Shown: positions 1 through 8,642 of the stretch, piece after piece
Position numbering within the stretch: the first letter of the stretch is position 1
Layout of the letters: each line of letters opens with the position of its first letter
NCBI GenBank assembly: GCA_014925825.1
Contig: JACGCK010000458.1
Span: 1 to 22,283 of the forward strand
Source of the DNA: Pholiota molesta
Lineage: Eukaryota; Basidiomycota; Agaricomycetes; Agaricales; Strophariaceae
Direction: 5' to 3'
DNA length: 22,283 bases
The notes under the pieces: generated by a model
What the model saw: the letters and a program-made list of their open reading frames with translations, nothing else
Told to the model about the DNA's origin: nothing
Databases searched by the model: none
Made by a program: the position numbers and the translations under genes

Positions 1-485
1 AAAATAGTGTAAGAAGACGCACTGTCCCTCAAAGTGTGATACGAGCCTGTAAAATTGAGTGCCATTGAAACAGTTGGATCCACAAAGCCTGGATCATCGG
101 GATCTAGCCTTGGAAGAACTCGCCTGACGAGCGAACGTCTATGGCTCTTCCCACCGGGGGTGGATTTATGGCTGTCGGGATCGGCAGTTGATGTTGTCGA
201 CGTTGTGGTGCGTACTCGAAGCGGTTGAAGAAGGCCTGTTGTGCTCGTGGGACCATCGTCTGTGTCGGGGGTGGCGGGTGGATGTATTGCTTCATGAAAC
301 GAAGTCGAGCTGCCGGGATTTAGACATGACGAACATAAACTCGTACTTGCATACCACAAGTCGGGTGGTTGGTAGACGATGGAAGGGTCCGTATCCAGAA
401 CCGTGACGTTCTCTGCAGCAAGCGCAGAGTGTTGCGCCTGCAACCAGCAGGACAGAATGATCGTAAAGCGCAGTAATGAGCGCAG
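1..485 (-). CDS. Partial gene: predicted secreted or membrane-anchored protein, C-terminus beyond window
   Basis: Minus-strand reading frame from about 485 down to base 1 without a stop, continuing past the window edge. It starts with a hydrophobic stretch (LLRFTIILSCW...) ending in an Ala-rich SALAAE, which looks like a signal peptide. A mature part with N-V-T and N-F-T sequons follows, then a Trp/Cys segment (DLWYASTSLCSSC), a long Pro/Thr/Ser/Asp-rich linker, and a VSMALNFTG strand. Agaricomycetes carry many such proteins with a jelly-roll-like lumenal domain and often one TM helix; this family placement is inference. No in-frame ATG precedes the signal-like segment. The frame reaches upstream through CTG and CTC codons, so the start codon is either in an unresolved 5' exon (possible acceptor ending at 487) or lost. 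Coding is convincing from composition and continuity, but function is unknown. Confidence 0.55.
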   Translation of the reverse strand, partial: MRSLLRFTIILSCWLQAQHSALAAENVTVLDTDPSIVYQPPDLWYASTSLCSSCLNPGSSTSFHEAIHPPATPDTDDGPTSTTGLLQPLRVRTTTSTTSTADPDSHKSTPGGKSHRRSLVRRVLPRLDPDDPGFVDPTVSMALNFTGSYHTLRDSASSYTI

Positions 486-1124
486 CCTGAGCGTAGTCCT
501 GCCGTAACCAAGCACATTCACAAGATCAGTTGATGCAACGGCGACTGCAGGGTAGAACGTACGACATAGCGAGAGTCCTGTGTCCTGGTCGTCGTAAATG
601 TAATCCCCAATGGCCAGCCTAGAATCCTGCAGACGATATGAGGCTGGGGTAATCTGGAGAAGGGGGATGGGCGTGAGAGGGGGGCCTCATCTGAAAGGTG
701 CTAAGCTAAACTAGTTAAGAGAGATCGTCCGAAGGCATTTGCCCACGCGCCAGATTATCCGGGCCAGAGATCGCAGAAGTCTCGGGAAAGGGATGAGAAC
801 GAAGAGCCCCGGAGGCTCGTGGTATATTGGCACCTTAACGGCCAACGCAGATTGCCGGGGCACCACACCTTGGCCTTGGTATACATCTGCGTTCCCACAT
901 CTCATTGGAAGACCCAGGCGGCGCAGTGATACGTCCTTGAGGCTGTAGCAGCTATTGGATTCTAGTCAAAAAATCAGTCAAAAACTTGAATAAGATCAAT
1001 ACAAGTCAGATACAAGGTGTAATAAAAGTTGAATTGATCAGAATACATTGAGCATGTGACCTCCGTACGTATCTAATCTCCATGCAACGACGACGAGCAC
1101 ATTCCTCTTGACGTCCACCTCGCC
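486..1124. other. Intergenic, divergent 5' region
   Basis: About 640 bases between the minus-strand secreted-protein gene and VPS36. It probably holds both promoters and perhaps an unresolved first exon of the minus-strand gene. Short reading frames here (for example 711-905 minus and 739-948 plus) overlap on opposite strands and show no recognisable protein character. No RNA gene or repeat was seen. Confidence 0.4.
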
Positions 1125-3172
1125 ATGTCCCTGCGACGCTACACACGATCAGTCGATGGAACAATACCCATCCAAGCCCTACTGTACAACGATGAAGAGC
1201 TCTTCGCCTCTCAGGAGAGTGTCGGTATATACGATGGGTAAGTACAGCACGTATTTGGTCGCCGTACCTTGGCCGCACCCCATCTTTCCATGATATACGT
1301 TTCATCCTTCAATTGAAATAACTCAGGTCACAGAAGTCCCCGGACCACCAGAACGGAACCGTTCACATAACGAGCCACCGCCTGTTCTACATCGATGCGC
1401 ACCGCCCAGGCGCAAAGTCATTCGAACTGGATTTATCATGTATTATACAGACGGAATACTATGCGGGGCTGTTTAAATCATCGCCCAAAGTCACCTGCCA
1501 TCTCACTGGCGATCCCGTTGCGTCGGGCTCGACTGATACGGGCGGAGCACATGCCCAATTCGACAGTTGGGAATGTGAAGTATGCGCGTATCGAAATCCA
1601 CCAGGTCTCAGCCCTACCGCCGCCCGTATTTGTGCTTTATGTGGGGTTCCTCGCACGGCGGTTCCGACGCCCACTACTTCGGTATCTTCGAATCATCTTT
1701 CGAGCTCCCTCCCGTCGTCCGTCTTATCCTCGTCTCCCAACTTGGCTCCTCCAATACCTTTGTCTGCTGGTGGCTACAAGCAGGCGATCCCATGTCCCGC
1801 TTGCACTTTTCTGAATCACCCTTACTTGCGATCATGCGAGATTTGTGCAACCGACCTTCCTCAGGTAACGGGCGCTTACCGGTCCGCACCATCTTCACGG
1901 CCGGTTACACCTGATCCTGACGACGACGATGCGTCCGCCAAAATGATCAAGGTCAGCTTTCGGCGAGGTGGAGAGAAACATCTGTATGCTGTACTTAAAC
2001 GTAGTCTTAAAAGCAAAGCCTGGGAGGTATGTTTCTTAATGACACGATTGACGCATACAACTCCACCCTCGTTCCTGACTTTGTTTCATTTTTAGGGAAG
2101 CGGTCCTCAACCCATATCCCTAACTGCCGCTAATGACACTGATTCTGGATATGGCACCATGACTGGTAGGTCAGGAATATGTACGTCTTTTTTATATATA
2201 TAAAAGGAAACGAAAATAGTGCTTATTTTTACCACTTCAAAATAGCTGGTATTCTCAGGACGGTGGAAAACTCCACCAAGGGTAGGGAAACTCACATGAA
2301 CGATGCATTGCAGGACCTCGAGGCCCTCATGGTGAAAGCCAAAGATATGGTGAAGCTGGCTGCGGAGCTCAATGAAAAATTGTCAGCAGCAGCAGCAGCC
2401 ACAGCCGCCCAACGAGGCGCGGATTCTATGTATGGGCAGTCCTTGACAGTCGCAGAACCCGAAGAAGCAACGTTCATCCGGTCTTCTCTGTCGCAGCTGG
2501 GCTTGCAGATCGCGAACACGCCCGTGACGCTCGACATGATGGAGAACGAGCGGGCGTGGTACAACGAGCTTGCGCGTGAGCTCGCGCGTGTGCTGCAAGG
2601 CCCCGCACACGCCAACAGAGGCGATATAATTACCAGCGGCATGATGAAAGACCGCGGTATCATTGCCCTGGACGAAGTATGGGGTGGCTGGAATCGCGCC
2701 AGAGGTGTCGGTACGCGTCTTCACACATATATTTGGAATTCCTGTTATTCATACTAAGGAACCGCGCCATGGCTTTTCCCTTTTCTTTATCATGACAGCC
2801 CTCATCCCACCATCGACGTTCCTCCAGGTCCTACCACACCTTCCCGCGCATACCAGTCCCACGATCCGCCATCGCGCCTTTGAGTCGGGCCTGAACGTGC
2901 TGCACACGCCGCCATACAGCGCCGCCGCGTTCGCGTCGCGGCTCTCGAGCTACCTCTTGATGTCCGGCCCTCGGACGACGCTCGAGGTCTCTGAGGAAGA
3001 GCACCTCACAGTCGCGCTAGTTTCGGAAATGATTGATGCGGCTGAGCAGGATGGCGGAATCTGTAGGGATGACAGCAGTGCCGCTATAGTGGGTGGCGAG
3101 GTTGGAACGGGCGTAGAAGTTCGCTGGTGGACGAATGTTTTTGTGGGATATGTTTGGGACGGGCAGGAATAA
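1125..3172 (+). CDS. VPS36: Vps36, ESCRT-II subunit (GLUE + two NZF fingers + winged-helix part)
   Basis: Spliced model: exons 1125-1237, 1327-2026, 2096-2165, 2246-2710, 2799-3172 (1722 nt, 573 aa, in frame throughout; all introns GT..AG). Vps36 is the ESCRT-II subunit that binds phosphoinositides and ubiquitinated cargo on endosomes and links to ESCRT-I during multivesicular-body sorting. The GLUE domain (split PH fold) begins near residue 10 (QALLYNDEELFASQESVG, then VHITSHRLFYID) and resumes around 240-270 (IKVSFRRGGEKHLYAVLKRS). Two NZF zinc fingers lie in between: W119-E-C..C124 with C140-A-L-C143, and C194-P-A-C197 with C208-E-I-C211. The C-terminal half (GILRTVENSTKG, LSQLGLQI, GDIITSGMMKDRGIIALDEVWGGWNRARGV, then LIPPSTFLQVLP) matches the EAP45-type winged-helix core. 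An ATG at 1082 is closed by a stop after nine codons, so 1125 is the start. Confidence 0.92.
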
Positions 3173-4027
3173 GCGACAGAGTTGCTCTTGTGTCAACTTG
3201 TCGGTCCACTGTATTGGTATGGATTTGTTTTTGGGCTAATTCTATACGTGTATGGCGCATATCAAGTCATTGTATTGTGTAGATACTGGAGTATTTGGAT
3301 TTCGTGAGGGTATCCTATCTATCTATCTATCTATCTATCTGATAATATGGTCGAGATAAAAATCTCCCTTCTTACTCTGATCATGATCAGTGTTTCTGGC
3401 TCCCTCCCGATTGCCGAGGCGTCAGGACTTATTAGGGAATATTCCCATTTCACTTGAGAGAGATTGGATTCAACGGAATACTAATTACCTAGGTGACTTT
3501 GTCATTTACATTCTCATAAACTGACGTGAAGGCCTTTCAACGGCCTCATTGGCTCCCTGCCAGAGGCGTGCTACGACGGGTTTGCATTGGAGATAGCTAC
3601 GGCAACGCTATGGCTCATTGATGCGGTGTGAGCCAAGTTCGAACGGCAGAGGATGAGCACATAATACAAGTCTTACCGGCCCCCCATTGGATATCCGGTT
3701 AAGACACTATCGCTACCACTGCGACACTAACGGACGTATTTAGGACTACCAATTGAAAGCAAACCCCACATAGAATTTAGGCAACCTCTGTGTCCGATGT
3801 CCGTTCATCACCTGTGTGCGGTACCCGCATGGCCAATGACAGGCGCTGTAGTTTATCATGATTCCAATGATCAAATCTTATTTGCCCAAGATGCCCAATT
3901 GGCGGCTTGCAAGTGTCGCCGTGCCAGTTCACAAGCAAGTGCGCGGAGAAACCATGGGTGGTGATTGGCTGCCCCCACGAGCTGGAATGATGGATAACTC
4001 CGCTGGATTATGGTTTATCACTGCCTG
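3173..4027. other. Intergenic between convergent genes
   Basis: About 855 bases containing the 3' ends of VPS36 (+) and the rhodanese gene (-). It holds a CTAT microsatellite (3315-3340). Reading frames here are short and without protein-like composition. A TTCGAAC-like motif near 3636 lacks tRNA arms. Nothing else is supported. Confidence 0.5.
3315..3340. repeat. (CTAT)n microsatellite, about 6.5 units
   Basis: Uninterrupted tetranucleotide repeat of CTAT for 26 bases, 140 nt downstream of the VPS36 stop codon. Simple-sequence repeat, probably length-polymorphic. Confidence 0.95.
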
Positions 4028-5205
4028 TCAGACGAAAGAGCCCGCAAGCGATGCGAGTGAGCGAGATTCCCGTCGGTCGAGATCGATGGGGAGGCCTGCG
4101 TTCTTCCAGGCCTCGTATCCGCCAATGATATCCGTCGCGTTCAGCAACCCAATTTGGTGCAGGGAATAAGCTGCGAGGCTGTATAAGGAGAGTTTGAATC
4201 CCGGTTCCAATCAGTATCGGCCGCATTCGTCTGATCTGCAAACGCAGGCTGAAAGGTAATACTCACCTCGATGTATATCCTTCCTGGCAGAATATGATAA
4301 TCCGCAGGTCGTATCTATCCGCGATGGCGAGCCGCGACGCACACCTAGGATCGAACCTCCACTCCAGGACGTTGCGCTCTATAATCAGCGACCCGAGGAT
4401 GCCTCCCTCGCGCTCGCGCTGCTCCTGGGGGCGAATGTCGACCAAAAAGGTAGGCGCGCCCACTTGGGACTCCCGGAGCTCCTCCAGAGCCTGCTCAGCG
4501 CTGATGCGCTGCAGCTTAGCACGCGCCTCGGCCAGTATCTCGTCGATGCCCTTCGCGCCGGGGGGCGGCAGCAGCGGGTCCATCGGCGCCCTCGCGGCCT
4601 TGCGCACGACGTCCCACAGCGCGTCCTCGTCGTAAAGATACGTGCCGAGATCCGTCACGGTCGCCGCCCACAGGTCGTCCTCGTTCTCCGCGTCCACGAT
4701 CCGGCCGATGAACTTGGAGCTCGCGAGCAGCACCGCGCGCTGCACGTAGTCCGGGGACGAGCCGCATATGAGGAGCGTGCTCGGGGTAGACTTGGCGGAT
4801 TGTGCGGTCGTGGCGACGGCGAAGAGGTGGTTGTGCAGGAGCAGTTGCTGTCTAATGTGCGCGGCAACTTGCCTGAGGAAGCCTTCGTCCTCGCCCTTCG
4901 ACATGACCAGTCTCACGCCGATTCGTACGCCTTGGAAGAGATAACGCGTCAATTTCTGGTGGTGTGGTGGAAGGAGGATATAAGTGATGAGCTTACATAC
5001 CATCTTGCACTTGTGCTTTTGTGATGGTGTGAACGGCTATTTCTTGGGAGACTTGCTCGCGCACTTCGTCGAGAGTGCGAAGCGCCGGTCCATGATTCCT
5101 GGGCACGAGTGCAGCACTGTTAATCACTGATGCTGCGCCCGTTGTGCTGCTCCTCCTGGATCGAGTAGACGGGCTCTGCGGAACAGAAGTTCTAAATCCT
5201 ATCAT
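4028..5205 (-). CDS. Rhodanese-domain protein with unrecognised N-terminal domain
   Basis: Spliced model on the minus strand: exons 5205-5001, 4930-4267, 4178-4028 (1020 nt, 339 aa; donors gtatgt and gtgagt, acceptors ccaag and tacag). The C-terminal part, about residues 190-325, is a single rhodanese fold: FLVDIRPQEQREREG, SLIIERNVLEWRFDP, then the active-site loop C283-QEGYTS289 followed by SLAAYSLHQIGLLNATDIIGG and YEAWKNAGLP. The catalytic Cys283 is present, so sulfur transfer or a related persulfide activity is plausible, but the substrate is unknown. The 'ERNVLEWRFDP' type resembles rhodanese proteins also common in actinobacteria. Residues about 40-175 (LDEVREQVSQEIAVHTITKAQVQDGVRIGVRL..., split here by an intron) form a second, unrecognised domain rich in predicted alternating helix and strand. 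The start at 5205 is the only in-frame ATG. The gene diverges from the FMP46-like gene. Confidence 0.85.
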
Positions 5206-5626
5206 TTCGTCTTGTTGCGCGGTCGGACTTATCCCAAGTTTATCCAGTGGAAGCCAGATAATCACCGAGGGTTCAAGCAAGTTCAAAGCTCAAGTTTCAA
5301 CAAAAGAAAACGAAGTATTAAGCTGCGAATTGGGTTGGTTAGCTTCCATGCTAGAGAAAAAGGTGTCAAATACTCCTACAGAGAAATCTTTTCTCCGTTG
5401 TATGTGGAACTAGCGCTGGCGGTAGAGTCAGATAGAAGTTGGAGAATGCCATGAGGCGAACTTGACTCAAGGGGTGTTGAGTATCCCGGGCCGGACCGAT
5501 AGCCAGATGTTTGGTGACAACTTCCCTACTAAACAAAATACGCACTTGACTCTGCCGCCTCATGCCGCCGCATCTCCTAACTCTTCTGTCCTTTGCCCCC
5601 AAACATATCAACTTGATCCATCGAAA
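5206..5626. promoter_or_regulatory. Shared divergent promoter region
   Basis: 421 bases between the divergently transcribed rhodanese gene and the FMP46-like gene, so both 5' UTRs and core promoters should lie here. I see no confident TATA box or known factor site. The assignment as a promoter comes from gene orientation only. Confidence 0.4.
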
Positions 5627-6236
5627 ATGTTCAACTCCTTCAAAAGAAAGCTGGTACTAAAGTTTACATATTTCTCTACATGATTCATACCTTGCTGATT
5701 CATGCGCCACAGCCTGAAATCTCAATCTTGTGCGTGAAAGAGTCTTGGGTACCTCCCTTGTTTTAAAGCTTAAGTATTTCTTTCAAAGCCATCACCCATC
5801 CTCTCCTCCATCCACCAAAGCATTGTCATTACTCAAATCGTCCCTGTCGAATCCATATCCCCCAGATAGCGACAAGAAGAAACCTCTAGAATTCAACCTC
5901 GACGTCGTAGAATCTCCCCCAACCTCAGACCAACTCAACACCATCCTCTCGTACCTCTCACCCAAGGCCATCAATCCATCAATGGTCTTCCTTTCCGTGC
6001 GCCCTTCAGCTCCGAGCGGCAACGAAGTCCCAACTACGGTGGACGCCATCGCAGAATTGGCGCAGCGCAATCCCAATGTGTTGAAGTGGCCGATTGTCGT
6101 CGACTGGTATGATGGGAAGGCGAGTGTCGGGGATGTTGAGGGTGTGAAAGGTATCTTGGAGACCTTGCGCAAGAGGCGCGATGGTGAGCTGCCGGAGGAG
6201 CAAATCGACCAACCTAAGGGGTGGTTCACATATTAA
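5627..6236 (+). CDS. FMP46: FMP46-like thioredoxin-fold protein (DUF1687)
   Basis: Spliced model: exons 5627-5653, 5713-5729, 5789-6236 (492 nt, 163 aa). The middle exon is only 17 nt; its use joins MFNSFKRKL to PEISIF and then HHPSSPPSTKALSLL without any stop. Family features seen: an N-terminal strand-loop (SIFHHPSSPPS) where thioredoxin-fold proteins carry their active-site loop, LEFNLDVVESPPTSDQLNTILSYL, and the C-terminal WPIVVDWYDGKA ... GVKGILETL segment. Fmp46 family proteins are small mitochondrial proteins of thioredoxin-like fold, annotated as putative redox proteins. This one has no cysteine at all in the spliced product, which argues against a dithiol redox role. Starting at the GTG at 5730 would read through an intron. 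The gene is convergent with the membrane-protein gene, 252 nt away. Confidence 0.75.
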
Positions 6237-6488
6237 CAATTGATTGAGCAATGACAAGAGAACTGTCGAAATAATGTGCTTGGTGTAATATCTTATATTG
6301 TAATTGTTGGCATAACTAAATTTCCACCCTCACTAGGGCTCAAAGCGCTCAAACCTTGTCTAAGAGCGGGATCCCTGAACGTTAGACACCTTCGAAGCAG
6401 TTTCGAGTATAACTGGATCTATTTTTAGAATAGCTTGATATAACCTCTCCCTACCTGCGTATACAAGTCGCTCTGATAATTTGTAGTG

Positions 6489-8238
6489 CTAAAGAATTAG
6501 AATTACAGCTGAAGAAGGCCCAATAGTAGGATCATTGCCTTGTTCGGTGTCGGGTGGAAGCCTAATAGCCCCAGAATTTCGAAGCTCTCGATCCCCGACA
6601 TAGCGCACAGCAAGGTAGACGACCAACACCACCTCAGACCACCTAACCCACGGGTTCATAACCTTCCGCTCTAAATGCGGGCTCAACGGCCAGACAAATA
6701 CGTAGAACGCCTGCGTCAGAAGCCATACGAGGCATAGCTGCATCGAGCGTTCCATTGATTTGCTAAATTTCTGGATGGGCGTGGTGCTTGGACTTGGATT
6801 TGGACGGCGGTATTGCTGATAAATGAGATGCAGGTGGAGGAGTATAGTGGGCGCGTAGACGATGGCGGACATGGGAACTCCACAGACGGGCTCCGCGAGA
6901 GATTCGATAACTAGACATGATGTGGATAAGATGACCGAGATGACGAGAAGAATTGGGGAAGGGTGATAATAGGTTTCTGATTCTGGTTCTCCGAGAGGGC
7001 CGACGGTCGGTTGCGTAGCGCTTGAAGGCAATTCAAGGTTATCGCTAGATATTAAAGTATTTTAGAGTATTTTCTACCTCATGGTGTTTTGAGAGACGTA
7101 CGTTGGTTCTCCTAAATCACCATCCCTGTAATGCTAGTGAGAATTCCATGAAACGAAAGGAAAGACCGAATCGACGCACATTATACCCATTTCGATTCGG
7201 CTTTTCCTTTCCGCATAAACACTACGAGTATATCGTACAGCGAAATACACTGCCAATAAGACTTCAACACCGCCAGGAACCATACGGATTGGGTCTACAA
7301 ATACTCCATCCGATCTTGAAAATTGCATGTACTCCATGAACCCTCGCGTTCCAAGCCAGAGCGGTATCAAATCAAATGAGAGCCCCGCAATCACTGTGCT
7401 AGCTTGCAATGCGTCTGCGATATCTCTTCGCAGAATCTGAAGGATGATGTAGCTGTGTAGTAGAAGAGTTGGGATATACGTCTGGATGGATGCGACAATC
7501 GCTAAAATTAGAGTTGAGTGCTCGGAGTGGTCTTGGAAACCCAAAACGAGAGTGCATAATAATAGTGATATAGATATGAGGAGGAGCGGTATTGAGGGCT
7601 GGTAAAGAGGGACAACAGCGGGAGGTGATGCGGAGGTGGAGGCAGCAGTTTCTATCGCAGACTCTGAGTCTTCTTGATGTGGAAATACACTCTCATCACT
7701 TCTCGCTGGCCCATTAGCCTGTAGGAGAGCGGCGGCTTCAACGCTGGAGAGATAAATTTAAGTCAGCGAATGAATAAATTAGACGCGCACTCTTCACTTA
7801 CAGCGTTGCCTCTTCACTGCCTCGAGCAACGCGAAGACATTGTTCTCTTCCCATCATATAATTATCTATCGCATACCGAAACACGATAAACATCATCACC
7901 AGAATAACCTGACTCCCAGGAAGCGTCGGAAGCAGAAAAATCTCCGCAAGCGCCTCACGACTGTCCACCCACCACAAGCCTACATGTATCCCCACGTTCA
8001 AGACCCAAGACACGGTCAACAGCCCCGCTCGGCGCGACGCCTTGCGCGTATCCAGGGCTTGGACGCCACCTACACTCCGGCGCACGATTGCCTGGGTGGC
8101 GAAGTGGAGCGTCGGAGCGTAGGTCGTGATGGCGAAGAGGATCGCGTCGAAGGGGATTATCATCTCTGTTATAGCGGAGATACCCGTCCAGAATATGAGG
8201 GTGCATAGGAGAAAGACGGATGGGTGGTACCCTGACAT
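6489..8238 (-). CDS. Predicted 12-TM membrane protein made of three 4-TM repeats
   Basis: Spliced model on the minus strand: exons 8238-7802, 7743-7180, 7125-7102 (24-nt micro-exon), 7044-6489; 1581 nt, 526 aa, in frame across introns of 58, 54 and 57 nt. I count about 12 hydrophobic helices in three modules of four (residues ~8-125, ~196-320, ~372-492). Each module repeats a second-helix motif (Y40-APTLH, Y235-IPTLLLH, Y405-APTILLH) ending in paired Arg (IVRR, QILRR, QQYRR), and a fourth-helix motif (GSQVILVMMFIVFRY, GGVEVLLAVYFAVRY, WSEVVLVVYLAVRY). Spacing from the Y motif to the final R is 81-84 residues in all three. Loops between modules are polar and acidic. No signal peptide or known transporter motif is seen and I do not recognise the family. 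Upstream of 8238 the frame has a stop; an additional 5' exon cannot be excluded, because the duplicate copy is coding-like further upstream. Confidence 0.75.
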
Positions 8239-8480
8239 GGTACTGCCGCCGGCGTTGCTGGCGCTAGTACTGGTGGATCGTTGTTGTTATTGGACTCGAA
8301 AGGGAATTTGGATGACAATGTTTAAGTATGTAGGAGGCAAGAGGACAGGGTATGGCGGTTGGGATCATTGATTCAAGGCACACTAGATCATAGTAGTATC
8401 CTTGCACAGCATCGATATCAGGGCGAGACTGCGCGCGATAACGAGTATAGTTGGCAACATTGCAGAGATACTGCGTCGAA
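6489..8480. repeat. Segmental tandem duplication, unit 1 (intact membrane-protein gene)
   Basis: This stretch and 8643-10474 are direct tandem copies, about 2 kb each, with long near-identical blocks. Examples are the block reading aaccttccgctctaaatgcg in both, and the shared exon 2 block around 7230 and 9390. Introns as well as exons are shared, so it is a DNA-level duplication and not a retrocopy. Homology fades beyond about 8480. The left boundary is approximate. Confidence 0.85.
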
Positions 8481-8642
8481 AGGATGTCGGAATCTGCGCA
8501 CATGTGATCTCGTACTACTAGTAGTGGCTAATTCTGAGAGGTAACCTGAGGTATTATTTCCTACCAGTCATCAGATGCCTTATATTAGTTATCGAGATAG
8601 TATATGCAGTATGTAGCTCCAATTATCCGTATCGTGAGGAGG
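8239..8642. other. Spacer between the two duplicated copies
   Basis: Contains the 5' flank of the intact membrane-protein gene. A 79-codon minus-strand frame (8503-8264, real ATG) is present, but it is out of phase with exon 1 of that gene and no acceptable splice joins them. Its 5' part aligns loosely with the region just upstream of the decayed copy (DIDAVQGYYYDL against DIHAG-SYAGI), suggesting leader or first-exon homology. Confidence 0.35.

Noticed and set aside
3560..3660. tRNA gene suggested by a TTCGAAC-like motif
   Set aside because: No matching A-box, acceptor stem or anticodon arm could be folded around it.
3858..4169. 103-codon plus-strand frame over the end of the rhodanese gene
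   Set aside because: Lies opposite the last rhodanese exon and has no recognisable protein features.
4464..5024. 186-codon plus-strand frame opposite the rhodanese gene
   Set aside because: Antisense shadow of a GC-rich coding exon, Arg-rich and without motifs.
5730..6236. FMP46-like gene starting at the GTG at 5730
   Set aside because: That start reads an intron. The three-exon model restores the family's N-terminal strand and uses an ATG.
6489..7544. Separate small membrane-protein genes at 6489-7031 and 7134-7544 (minus)
   Set aside because: Both continue in phase with the exon ending at 7802 once short GT..AG introns and a 24-nt exon are applied. They are modules of one protein.
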